Part shown: positions 45,813 through 56,058 of the stretch, in pieces
Layout: each line of letters starts with the position of its first letter
How positions within the stretch are numbered: position 1 is the stretch's first letter
Source of the DNA: Duganella sp. 1411
GTDB lineage: Bacteria; Pseudomonadota; Gammaproteobacteria; Burkholderiales; Burkholderiaceae_D
Direction of reading: 5' to 3'
NCBI RefSeq assembly: GCF_017833525.1
Contig: NZ_JAFICD010000001.1
Coordinates: 2,108,001-2,172,000 of the forward strand
Length of the DNA stretch: 64,000 nt
Translations under genes and position numbers: made by a program
The notes under the pieces: generated by a model
Database searches by the model: none
What the model saw: the letters and a program-made list of their open reading frames with translations, nothing else
What the model was told of the DNA's origin: nothing

Positions 45813-47654
45813 TTATTTGATCTCTTTGCAACTGGCGTGGGACAACTCCGGACGCACAAGCACGCCCACACGCTGCCCGCCCACTTCCAACTCCTTCACC
45901 TTTGGGGCGACCACGCTGAATTCACCGCTTTTAAGCTTGTCGAGCAAAGGTTTGCAGCGTGCATATCCATAGTTGAGCGACCCGATCGACCCCCACCTGC
46001 CGTCGGCGCCTTGCGCCATGAGCGCGTTATCGCCGCTGTCCATGTCGATCAGAAGGACTTCGTTGGCGCCATCGCCCGTCATATCGATCATGAACCCATC
46101 GCACCTGCCTTTTTTGCTATCCAGGCAATTGGGTTTGCGGTCATCGGCCACCTCCTCCCACTTCTGCGACACGAAACTGGCCGGCAGCTTGGCCCCGGCG
46201 GGCCAGGCGGTGACATTTTCCTCGACGGAGATCGGCACGGCGGCCGGCTTATGGAGTAGCCAGCGCTGGTTATCGGCCAGCGCCAGCGCCAACGTCGCTT
46301 CCCGCCGCACGGATGCCGCATCGGGGCCGGCGGACCACTGCTTGAGCCGCTCCAGCGCGGCCTTGCCATAACGCCCGCCCTCGAACCGCAGATAGTGGAA
46401 ATCGAACTGGCCGGCGGCGGTCTTGCCGCTTTCCAGCCGCGCCATCTGGCTATTCACCGAGATGCGCGCCGGGTCGGCGATCGGCGTAAACAGCGCCAGC
46501 ATCACTGCGATCACCAGGAAGGCCGCCATGACGTTGACGGGGGCGAGAGGTCGCAGCCAGGTATCGTATTGATAAGCGGCCCACGCGTAGCCGATCGCAT
46601 AGCAGCTGGCCACCAGCAGGCAGGCCGCCGCGATGACGCGGTCGGAGGTCCAGCCGTACTGCGCCACCCGCAGCGCGAGCGCATAGACGCCGATCACGGT
46701 CAGCGGAAATATCAGGATGCACGCGGCGCGGGTGCTCAGGCGGACGATCGTCTGCACGCCAGCCACCGCATCGCCGTTCTGGAACGCCGCGTTGATCAGT
46801 ACAACCAGCACCACCACCGCCGACAACAGGACGGAGGTGGCGTGACGCGTCTCCCACAGCGCCTGCAATCCGGTGAACGGCAGGCTGCACAAGAAACCGG
46901 TCACGATAATGGCCGCCACCGGCAAGATCCACGACATCAGCACCAGCAGCAGCGTGCGGATGCCCCGCACGATCGCCGGCCGCACATCGGTGATATGCAT
47001 GGCACACGAAAAGGCGGTGAAGACCACCGGCACGTTGAACCACGCCTCCTTGAGCAGCTCCTGCAGGAAGTTCAACTTGATAAGCTTGAACAACGCGCTG
47101 CCCATGAACAGCACGACAAATAGCGCGCCCACGAAAAACGCCGAAAACAGCAGCTGCACCCCCAGCTTCCAGGCGGTTTCGAAGTAGGTACCGTAACCGG
47201 CCACCCAGCGCTTATCGTGGACGCCCGACAGCACCAGGGCCTGGGCGATGAAGAAGAGCGGAACGCTGCATAGCGCCAGTATCTGCGACGGCGCATAGAC
47301 ACTCCGGCCGGCCTGGTGGTCGAACATCGGGTAGCCGTGGTGGCCGCGCCAGGCATCGTGCAGCGCCATCGCCAGAATGACCAGCGCCGCCGTCGCCAGC
47401 CAGGCGCCCCCCTTGCGGGCCGACATGTGGCCCAGGGTGGACACCAGCAGCACCGGCAGGAACAGCGCCAACATCATCAACGGCACCATCAGATACTGCG
47501 CCGTGGCCGGCCAGACGCCATCCTTGCCGGCGCGGTACAGCCAATACAGCAGCACGCCCTGGAGCAGGCCAGTCGCCAGCCTCGCGGCCATCACGCGCCG
47601 GCTGACGCCCGTCCCCAGCGCCATCTCATCCCGTTCCACCGCCGATAGCTCCAT
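45813..47654 (-). CDS. DUF4153 integral membrane protein
   Basis: A 613-residue membrane protein with about eleven or twelve hydrophobic helices in the first 400 residues (DUF4153 pattern). A soluble C-terminal part of about 200 residues contains a short acidic calcium-like stretch (IDMTGDGANEVLLIDMDSGD) reminiscent of FG-GAP/VCBS repeats. Function is unknown. It ends six bases from the convergent M19 gene and is divergent from dapC (176 bases). Two-domain nature is what I can see; no role can be named. Confidence 0.8.
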   Translation of the reverse strand: MELSAVERDEMALGTGVSRRVMAARLATGLLQGVLLYWLYRAGKDGVWPATAQYLMVPLMMLALFLPVLLVSTLGHMSARKGGAWLATAALVILAMALHDAWRGHHGYPMFDHQAGRSVYAPSQILALCSVPLFFIAQALVLSGVHDKRWVAGYGTYFETAWKLGVQLLFSAFFVGALFVVLFMGSALFKLIKLNFLQELLKEAWFNVPVVFTAFSCAMHITDVRPAIVRGIRTLLLVLMSWILPVAAIIVTGFLCSLPFTGLQALWETRHATSVLLSAVVVLVVLINAAFQNGDAVAGVQTIVRLSTRAACILIFPLTVIGVYALALRVAQYGWTSDRVIAAACLLVASCYAIGYAWAAYQYDTWLRPLAPVNVMAAFLVIAVMLALFTPIADPARISVNSQMARLESGKTAAGQFDFHYLRFEGGRYGKAALERLKQWSAGPDAASVRREATLALALADNQRWLLHKPAAVPISVEENVTAWPAGAKLPASFVSQKWEEVADDRKPNCLDSKKGRCDGFMIDMTGDGANEVLLIDMDSGDNALMAQGADGRWGSIGSLNYGYARCKPLLDKLKSGEFSVVAPKVKELEVGGQRVGVLVRPELSHASCKEIK

Positions 47655-47830
47655 GATTCGCCCTCCTTACTATATGTGCGGCGAGTATCGCATAATTATC
47701 AATCACGCCATGTTAACTGTTTGGCATTGATGCCAAAGCGTCCACGCGGCGAATGACCCTGGCGCGCCATAGGCGCTATAATGCCTGACCTACGCCGTTC
47801 CTTTTTCAACGTCCGCATCCGGTCCGCCAC

Positions 47831-49045
47831 GTGAATCCACATCTCGAAAAGCTGCAACCCTATCCATTCGAAAAACTGCGCCAGTTGTTTGCGCAGGTGA
47901 GCGCCAGCCCGCGCCACAAGGCGATCAGCCTGGGCATGGGCGAACCCAAACACCCCACGCCGGCTTTCATCCAGCAGGCGCTGATCGACAATATCGACGG
48001 CCTGGCCAACTACCCAACCACCATCGGTTCGGACGCGCTGCGTGGCGCCATCGCCGGCTGGCTGGAACGCCGCTACGGCCTGCCCGCCCTGAATCCAGCC
48101 ACCCAGGTGCTGCCGGTGAACGGCTCGCGCGAGGCCCTGTTCGCGCTGGCGCAGACGGTGATCGATCCGGCCGCCAAGTCGCTGGTGGTGTGTCCCAACC
48201 CGTTTTACCAGATCTACGAAGGCGCCGCCTACCTGGCCGGTGCCGAGCCGTACTTCGTCAACTCCGACCCGGCCCGCAATTTCGGCTGCGACTACGACAG
48301 CATCCCGGCCTCGGTCTGGGAGCGCGTGTCGCTGCTGTTCCTGTGCTCCCCGGGCAACCCGACCGGCGCCGTGCTGACGCTGACCGACTGGGAGAACCTG
48401 TTCGCCCTGTCCGAGCGCTACAACTTCATCATCGCCGCCGACGAATGCTACTCCGAGATCTTCCACGGCGAGCAAGCGCCTTTGGGCGCGCTCGAAGCGG
48501 CCCACACGCTGGGTTTGTCGACGGTCGACAAGCCGTACGCCCGTCTGGTGGTGTTCAGCAGCCTGTCGAAGCGCTCCAACGTGCCGGGCATGCGCTCGGG
48601 CTTCGTCGCCGGCGACGCCGACGTGCTGAAAAAATTCCTGTTGTACCGCACCTATCACGGCGGAGCCATGAGCCCTTCCGTGCAAGCTGCCTCGATCGCG
48701 GCCTGGAACGACGAAACCCACGTCGAACAGAACCGCGAAAAATACCGCGCAAAGTTCAACGCCATCACGCCGCTGCTGCAGGAGGTCCTGACGGTGGAAC
48801 TGCCGGACGCCGGCTTCTACCTTTGGGCGGACGTCAGCCGCACCGGCCTGTCGGACACCGAATTCGCGCAGCGCCTGTACGCCGAATATAATGTCACGGT
48901 ACTGCCGGGCAGCTATCTGGCGCGCGACGCCCACGGCGCCAATCCGGGCCGCAACCGCATCCGCATGGCGCTCGTCGCCGAGACGGAAGAAGGCCTGGAA
49001 GCGGCCAAGCGCATCGTCGACTTCTGCAAAGCCCTCAATAAATAA
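47831..49045 (+). CDS. dapC: Succinyldiaminopimelate transaminase
   Basis: A 404-residue fold type I aminotransferase. The PLP lysine is in [29 protein letters not shown] and the N-terminal [14 protein letters not shown] are typical for DapC. It makes N-succinyl-LL-2,6-diaminopimelate (or the reverse) in lysine/cell-wall synthesis. The start is GTG at 47831. dapD follows after 29 bases and dapE lies further downstream, which supports DapC over other aminotransferases. Confidence 0.93.
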   Translation: MNPHLEKLQPYPFEKLRQLFAQVSASPRHKAISLGMGEPKHPTPAFIQQALIDNIDGLANYPTTIGSDALRGAIAGWLERRYGLPALNPATQVLPVNGSREALFALAQTVIDPAAKSLVVCPNPFYQIYEGAAYLAGAEPYFVNSDPARNFGCDYDSIPASVWERVSLLFLCSPGNPTGAVLTLTDWENLFALSERYNFIIAADECYSEIFHGEQAPLGALEAAHTLGLSTVDKPYARLVVFSSLSKRSNVPGMRSGFVAGDADVLKKFLLYRTYHGGAMSPSVQAASIAAWNDETHVEQNREKYRAKFNAITPLLQEVLTVELPDAGFYLWADVSRTGLSDTEFAQRLYAEYNVTVLPGSYLARDAHGANPGRNRIRMALVAETEEGLEAAKRIVDFCKALNK

Positions 49046-49074
49046 TCAAGCCTCAACTCATAAGATCGAACATC

Positions 49075-49902
<828 letters not shown>

Positions 49903-49911
49903 ACCGCATCC

Positions 49912-49940
49912 GGCGGGTGTCGGACGTCGCGACACCCGCC
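49912..49940 (+). terminator. Terminator after dapD
   Basis: GGCGGGTGTCG (49912-49922) and CGACACCCGCC (49930-49940) are perfect inverted copies, an 11-bp stem with a seven-base loop, nine bases after the dapD stop. The following sequence includes a TTTT run at 49950-49953. It separates dapCD from the pilU gene. Confidence 0.7.
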
Positions 49941-49965
49941 CGCCGTCGATTTTGAGGAGCGCATC

Positions 49966-51108
49966 ATGGCCATGGACCGCCTGTTCCAGCTGATGAAGGA
50001 AAAAAACGCGTCGGACATGTTCTTCGCGGTGAATTCGCCGGTGCACATCAAAATCAACGGCAACCTCATTCCCATCAACCAGCAAAAGCTCGAACCGGGC
50101 AACATCGAGTCCATGCTGGCCGAAATCGCCTCCCCGGCGCAGATGGACGAACTGGCCGCCACCAATGAGCTCAACATGGGCGTGTCGGTGGCGAACCTGG
50201 GGCGCTTCCGCCTGTCGGCCTTCAAACAACGCGGCACCATCTCCGCCGTTTTCCGCTTCGTCCCCGCCGCCATCCCCGTATTGTCCGATTTGCGGCTGCC
50301 GCCGGTGCTGTCGGACCTGATCATGGAAAAGCGCGGCCTGCTGCTGCTGGTCGGCTCGACCGGCTCCGGCAAGTCCACCACCATCGCCTCGATGCTGGAC
50401 TACCGCAACGAGCTGCGCTCGGGCCACATCCTGACGCTGGAAGACCCGATCGAGTACCTGTTCAAGAACAAAAAATCGATCGTCAACCAGCGCGAGATCG
50501 GCAGCGACGCCAAGGATTTCGCCACGGCGCTGCGCAATTCCATGCGCCAGGCGCCGGACTGCATCCTGATCGGCGAGATCCGCGACAAGGAGACCATGGC
50601 CGCGGCGCTGGCCTACGCGCAGTCGGGCCACCTGGTGCTGGCGACACTGCACGCCAATAACAGCTATAACGCGCTAAACCGTATTATCAGTTTCTACCCG
50701 ATCGAGAACCGCGCGGCCCTGCTGCAGGATTTGTCGTCGACGGTCAAGGCGATCGTCTCGCAGCGGCTGGTGCGCTCGATCAACGGCGGCACGCGCACGG
50801 CGGCGGTGGAGGTGATGGTCAACACCCGCTACATCTCGGACCTGATCGAAAAAGGCGACATCGGCCAGATCAAGGAGGCGATGGAAAAAAGCCTGTCGCC
50901 AGGCTCGCAGTCGTTCGAACTGGCCCTGCTCAAGCTGGTGCAGGATGGCTTGATCAGCCAGGAGGAGGCGCTGGCCAACGCCGATTCGGCCACCAACCTG
51001 CTGTGGCTACTCAATAATGGCCCCGACAGCAAAGCCGCCAAGGCCGAAGCGGAGGCCAAGCCGCCTCCCGACGAAGCCTCCTTCACCGAGTTCACCCTCA
51101 ATACCTGA
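49966..51108 (+). CDS. pilU: PilU/PilT-type pilus retraction ATPase
   Basis: A 380-residue PilT-family hexameric ATPase. Walker A is GSTGSGKST (130-138), followed by the Asp-box LEDPIEYL, the Walker B region CILIGEIRDKETM and the His-box TLHANNSYNALNRI. The N-terminal PAS-like domain is present. It powers retraction of type IV pili. I use PilU because the protein is longer than PilT and lacks the AIRNLIRE-type PilT tail, having an Ala/Glu-rich C-terminus; PilT versus PilU is not certain. GAGGAG precedes the ATG. It sits between dap genes with no other pilus gene. Confidence 0.88.
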   Translation: MAMDRLFQLMKEKNASDMFFAVNSPVHIKINGNLIPINQQKLEPGNIESMLAEIASPAQMDELAATNELNMGVSVANLGRFRLSAFKQRGTISAVFRFVPAAIPVLSDLRLPPVLSDLIMEKRGLLLLVGSTGSGKSTTIASMLDYRNELRSGHILTLEDPIEYLFKNKKSIVNQREIGSDAKDFATALRNSMRQAPDCILIGEIRDKETMAAALAYAQSGHLVLATLHANNSYNALNRIISFYPIENRAALLQDLSSTVKAIVSQRLVRSINGGTRTAAVEVMVNTRYISDLIEKGDIGQIKEAMEKSLSPGSQSFELALLKLVQDGLISQEEALANADSATNLLWLLNNGPDSKAAKAEAEAKPPPDEASFTEFTLNT

Positions 51109-51129
51109 CGCCTAGGCGATCACCCGACA

Positions 51130-52131
51130 TCAAATGGTTTCGGTTTCGCGCAGCGTGTCCGCCCTGCCCGATACATAGCGCGCTATTTCGTCCTTGCGCA
51201 TGAAGGCCACGCCGGGGTGCGACTTGGCATAGCGCAGGAACTCGTCCCAGACCCGCACCATCTGCGGCGAACCGCTGATGCGGTCATGCGCGCTGACGGA
51301 CATGAGGCGACGTCGCGTGGCGCCTTCCTCGTAGAGCTGATCGAAGTCCAACTTGATCTGCTCAAGGAACTGGCTCGGCGAGTAGTTGCGGCCTTCGATC
51401 AGCAAGATGTCGTTGTTACGCAGCGTGTACGGCACCACCACGAAGTCCTTGCCGTTGACCTGCTCGATAAACGGTTCGTCGCGGCTCAGGTCATCGATGT
51501 GGTAGGTGTAGCCCAGCTCCTGCAGCAGCGACAGCGTATTCGGGCCGCGGCGCAGCCAGTTGCAGTTGTAACCGGTGGGGCGCTGGCCCGTGACCGCCTC
51601 CACCATGTCGGCCGCCTCGATCAGGAAGCGTCGCTCCTGCGCGCGGCTCATCGCATATTGCGAACTCCAGCGCGGCCCGTGGCCGGCGGCCTCGTGGCCC
51701 CGCCGCACGATCTCCTGCGCCAGTTGCGGATGGCGGCGCACCGCCTCGCCTATCATGTGCGACGTCACCTTGACGCCATGCTTGTCCCACAGGTCCAGCA
51801 TGCGCGGGATGCCCTCGCGGTAGCCGTAGGCGAACCAGGTGTTCGTGACCAGGTCCGCCGGCACGCTGGCGGGAAAATCGACCTTCGGGAACGGGCTATC
51901 GGTGCCTTTGGGCGGCTGCCCGCCCGCTTCGAACTGCATCGAAATGGATATGACCAGGCGCGCCCCTCCCGGCCAGAACTCGCCCGTGCCGCGCGCCGCC
52001 GGCGCCGCCGCGGCCGACGGCGCTGCTTGCGCGGCGGCCGCTTGCGCCAGCAGGCCGCCGGCGGCCAGGGTGCCGGCCTGTCCCAGGAAGTTGCGCCGGG
52101 CTGCGCGCGCCGGCTTGGTGGATTTAGTCAT
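51130..52131 (-). CDS. Tat-exported polysaccharide-deacetylase-fold protein (PuuE-like)
   Basis: A 333-residue NodB-fold protein with a Tat signal (ARRNFLGQAG). The first NodB motif, usually TFDD, reads ISMQFEAGG, so the catalytic Asp/metal ligand is missing, and the HxxxH motif reads GHGPRWSSQ. These changes match the PuuE-type, metal-independent allantoinase branch or other unusual deacetylases. It may hydrolyse an amide of a ureide or of a polysaccharide, so the substrate is uncertain. I start at the second ATG (52131) where GGAG is properly spaced. It is divergent from a LysR gene. Confidence 0.75.
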   Translation of the reverse strand: MTKSTKPARAARRNFLGQAGTLAAGGLLAQAAAAQAAPSAAAAPAARGTGEFWPGGARLVISISMQFEAGGQPPKGTDSPFPKVDFPASVPADLVTNTWFAYGYREGIPRMLDLWDKHGVKVTSHMIGEAVRRHPQLAQEIVRRGHEAAGHGPRWSSQYAMSRAQERRFLIEAADMVEAVTGQRPTGYNCNWLRRGPNTLSLLQELGYTYHIDDLSRDEPFIEQVNGKDFVVVPYTLRNNDILLIEGRNYSPSQFLEQIKLDFDQLYEEGATRRRLMSVSAHDRISGSPQMVRVWDEFLRYAKSHPGVAFMRKDEIARYVSGRADTLRETETI

Positions 52132-52244
52132 CATCTCTCCTTCAGCAATAGTTGGGTGGTCGATGTGGCTATAATAGAACCCAAAAACGCCGCGAGTAAG
52201 CCCCTTTATGGGGATAGATATTTTCCTTTTTGAGAATAATAACC
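52132..52244. promoter_or_regulatory. Divergent promoter region, deacetylase / LysR
   Basis: The 113-base gap contains a perfect TATAAT at 52170-52175 on the plus strand, a likely -10 for the LysR gene, without a clear -35, and a small hairpin CCCC-TTTAT-GGGG at about 52200-52212. A LysR operator is expected here but no clean palindrome is visible. Confidence 0.4.
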
Positions 52245-53144
52245 ATGATCGACGACCTGCCCGCCCTCACCGCCTTCGCCCGCATTGTCAGTGCGGGCAG
52301 CATGTCGGCCGCCGCGCGCGAGCTGGATCTGCCGCTGTCTGTCGTCAGCAAGCGTATGGCCCAGCTGGAAAAGAGCATCGGCGTGCGGCTGCTGCAGCGG
52401 ACCACGCGACGCCAGTCGCTGACCGAGGAAGGCGCCATGCTTCATGCGCGCGTGCTGCGCATCCTGGACGAGATCGAGCAGGCGGAATCGCTGCTCTCCC
52501 ACAGCCGCCGCGAAGTCGGCGGCCTGCTGCGGGTGACGGCGCCCGGTGAATTCGGCCGCCACCACATCGTGCCGATCGTCGCCGACTTCCAGCGCCAGCA
52601 CCCAAACCTGGCCATACAGCTGGACCTGGACGATGCGGTATTGAACCTGCTGGCGAGCGGCCACGATCTGGCGATCCGCTTTGGCAGCCTGGAAGATTCG
52701 ACACTGGTCGCGCGGCGGCTGGCGCCGAACTACCGCGTCGCCTGCGCCGCGCCGGCCTACCTGGCGCAGCATGGCACGCCAGGCCATCCGGCGGAACTGG
52801 CGCGGCACCGCTGCATATTGATCGGCGACCAGCGCCGGGCGGAGTGGCGCTTTGAAGGCGCGGAGGACGTGGCGGTGCGCGTCACCGGGGCGCTGATCAC
52901 CAACGACGGCCAGGCGGCGCACGCGTTGGCGTTGCAGGGCGCGGGCATCGTCGTCAAGTCGATCTGGGACGTCGGCGACGACATCCTCGCCGGGCGGCTG
53001 CAGCGGGTGCTACCCGCCCACGCCATGCCGACCGCGCCGCTGCAAGCGATATTCCCGCACAACCAAAATCTCGCGCCGCGCGTACGTGCGTTCATCGACT
53101 ATCTGCAGCAGCGGCTGCGGCAGGCGTGGCGCTGGGACGCCTGA
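52245..53144 (+). CDS. LysR-family transcriptional regulator
   Basis: A 299-residue LysR protein: HTH near the N-terminus (SMSAAARELDLPLSVVSKRM, LEKSIGVRLLQRTTRR) and an effector domain with LASGHDLAIRFG. It is divergent from the PuuE-like deacetylase, the obvious candidate target. The start at 52245 (MIDDLPAL) fits family N-termini. No inducer can be named. Confidence 0.92.
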   Translation: MIDDLPALTAFARIVSAGSMSAAARELDLPLSVVSKRMAQLEKSIGVRLLQRTTRRQSLTEEGAMLHARVLRILDEIEQAESLLSHSRREVGGLLRVTAPGEFGRHHIVPIVADFQRQHPNLAIQLDLDDAVLNLLASGHDLAIRFGSLEDSTLVARRLAPNYRVACAAPAYLAQHGTPGHPAELARHRCILIGDQRRAEWRFEGAEDVAVRVTGALITNDGQAAHALALQGAGIVVKSIWDVGDDILAGRLQRVLPAHAMPTAPLQAIFPHNQNLAPRVRAFIDYLQQRLRQAWRWDA

Positions 53145-53176
53145 CGGTCCGATTGCCGCCGGGCCGGCAACTGCGC

Positions 53177-53350
53177 TCAGGGGCGTGGCAGCGGCTCCGA
53201 TGGCTGACACGCCTCCTCGGAGGACGGCACCAAACCCCAACCAAGCTGCCGGCGAATATCCCCGGTCGACGGCGGCGAGCATTGTTGCGCCAGACGCTCG
53301 TTCATATACTGACGGATCTGTTCTTTGGTCGGCTTCTGCGGCAATTCCAT
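53177..53350 (-). CDS. 57-residue protein, unknown function
   Basis: A short reading frame on the minus strand with ATG at 53350 and AGGAG 7 bases before it. The product begins MELPQKPTKEQIRQYMNERL, contains GDIRRQLGWGLVP and ends PLPRP. It has a basic/acidic helical start and a Pro-rich end, two cysteines, and no recognised domain. Ribosome site, compact fit between the convergent LysR gene and the divergent yffB promoter, and codon use support it. Conservation in relatives would decide whether it is real. Confidence 0.6.
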   Translation of the reverse strand: MELPQKPTKEQIRQYMNERLAQQCSPPSTGDIRRQLGWGLVPSSEEACQPSEPLPRP

Positions 53351-53539
53351 CCCACGGCTCCTGGTAGTTGTACGACGACCGATCCATATTAGGCAGCGAA
53401 TTCGCCGACCACCAATGCCAATTCGATAAGTAGCAATATCAAATTGTTATACCAGCCCGCCATGCGCGCGGCCCCGGGCCGTATCCTCCTCCTGCGGCCC
53501 ATGGTATTCTGTCGGCCTTTCGCCCGACACCGCACGCAC

Positions 53540-55035
<1,496 letters not shown>

Positions 55036-55086
55036 CCGCGGCATGCGCGGCGTGCGCGAACCGATTACCGTTTTACCGAGATAACC

Positions 55087-55974
55087 ATGAACACGACTCC
55101 TTTCACCACGCCGCGCGACCTGTTGCGCTATGCCGTCACCCGCTTCAACGCCGCCCAGCTGTTTTTCGGCCATGGCAGCGTCGAAGCCTTCGACGAGGCG
55201 GCCTACCTGATCCTGCACACGCTCAAGCTCCCGCTGGACAAGCTGGAACCGTTCCTCGACGCCCGGCTGCTGCCGGAGGAAGTCGCGTCGGTGCTGGCGG
55301 TGATCGACCGCCGCACCGTGGACCGCGTGCCGGCCGCCTACATCACCAACGAGGCGTGGCTGGGCACCTACAGCTTCTACGTCGACGAGCGCACCATCGT
55401 GCCGCGCTCCTTCATCGCCGAACTGATCCCCGACTACTTCGCCCCGTGGGTCAACCAGCCGGATAACATCAGCAACGTGCTGGAACTGTGCACGGGCTCC
55501 GGCTGCCTGGCCATCATGCTGGCCGACGCCTTCCCCGACGCCCACGTCGACGCGGTCGACATTTCGGCCGATGCGCTGGAAGTGGCGAAGAAAAACGTCG
55601 CCACCTACAAGCTGGAAGACCGTTTGACGCTGATCCAGTCGGACCTGTACGCCAACGTGCCGGACAAGAAGTACGACCTGATTATCACCAATCCGCCGTA
55701 CGTCAATTCGAGCTCGATGTCCAAGCTGCCGAAGGAATACCTGGCCGAACCGCAAATCGCCCTCGACGGCGGCAGCGACGGCATGGACCTGGTGCGCAAG
55801 ATCGTCGCCGGCGCCGCCGAGCGCCTGACCGATGACGGCATCCTGATCGTCGAAATCGGCAACGAGCGCGAATTCGCCGAAGCCGCCTTTGGCGCGCTGG
55901 GCCTGACCTGGCTGACCACCAGCGCCGGCGACGACATGGTCTTCCTGCTGACCGCCGACCAGCTCAAACTGTAA
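55087..55974 (+). CDS. prmB: PrmB, ribosomal protein L3 glutamine methyltransferase
   Basis: A 295-residue N5-glutamine methyltransferase of the HemK/PrmB family. SAM motif is LELCTGSGCLAIMLA, and the signature NPPY is at about residues 201-204 (ITNPPYVNSS), followed by PKEYLAEPQIALDGG. PrmB methylates L3 of the large ribosomal subunit; PrmC would methylate release factors. N-terminal domain and association with dapE suggest PrmB. The downstream gene is separated by a hairpin. Confidence 0.9.
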   Translation: MNTTPFTTPRDLLRYAVTRFNAAQLFFGHGSVEAFDEAAYLILHTLKLPLDKLEPFLDARLLPEEVASVLAVIDRRTVDRVPAAYITNEAWLGTYSFYVDERTIVPRSFIAELIPDYFAPWVNQPDNISNVLELCTGSGCLAIMLADAFPDAHVDAVDISADALEVAKKNVATYKLEDRLTLIQSDLYANVPDKKYDLIITNPPYVNSSSMSKLPKEYLAEPQIALDGGSDGMDLVRKIVAGAAERLTDDGILIVEIGNEREFAEAAFGALGLTWLTTSAGDDMVFLLTADQLKL

Positions 55975-55997
55975 ACAAACCCGGACCCCGGCCGCGT

Positions 55998-56027
55998 GGG
56001 GTCGCACCCCGTACGGGGTACGACCCC
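55998..56027. terminator. GGGGTCG palindrome between prmB and the ABC-F gene
   Basis: GGGGTCG (55998-56004) pairs with CGACCCC (56021-56027), and inside lies the perfect palindrome ACCCCGTACGGGGT (56006-56019). Together they form a near-perfect 30-base hairpin with one mismatch. No T run follows, so an attenuator, a Rho-independent-like stop of low efficiency or a small dispersed element are all possible. Confidence 0.45.
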
Positions 56028-56058
56028 GGTTTGCGGGGTTCAAACGTAGAAGAACAAG

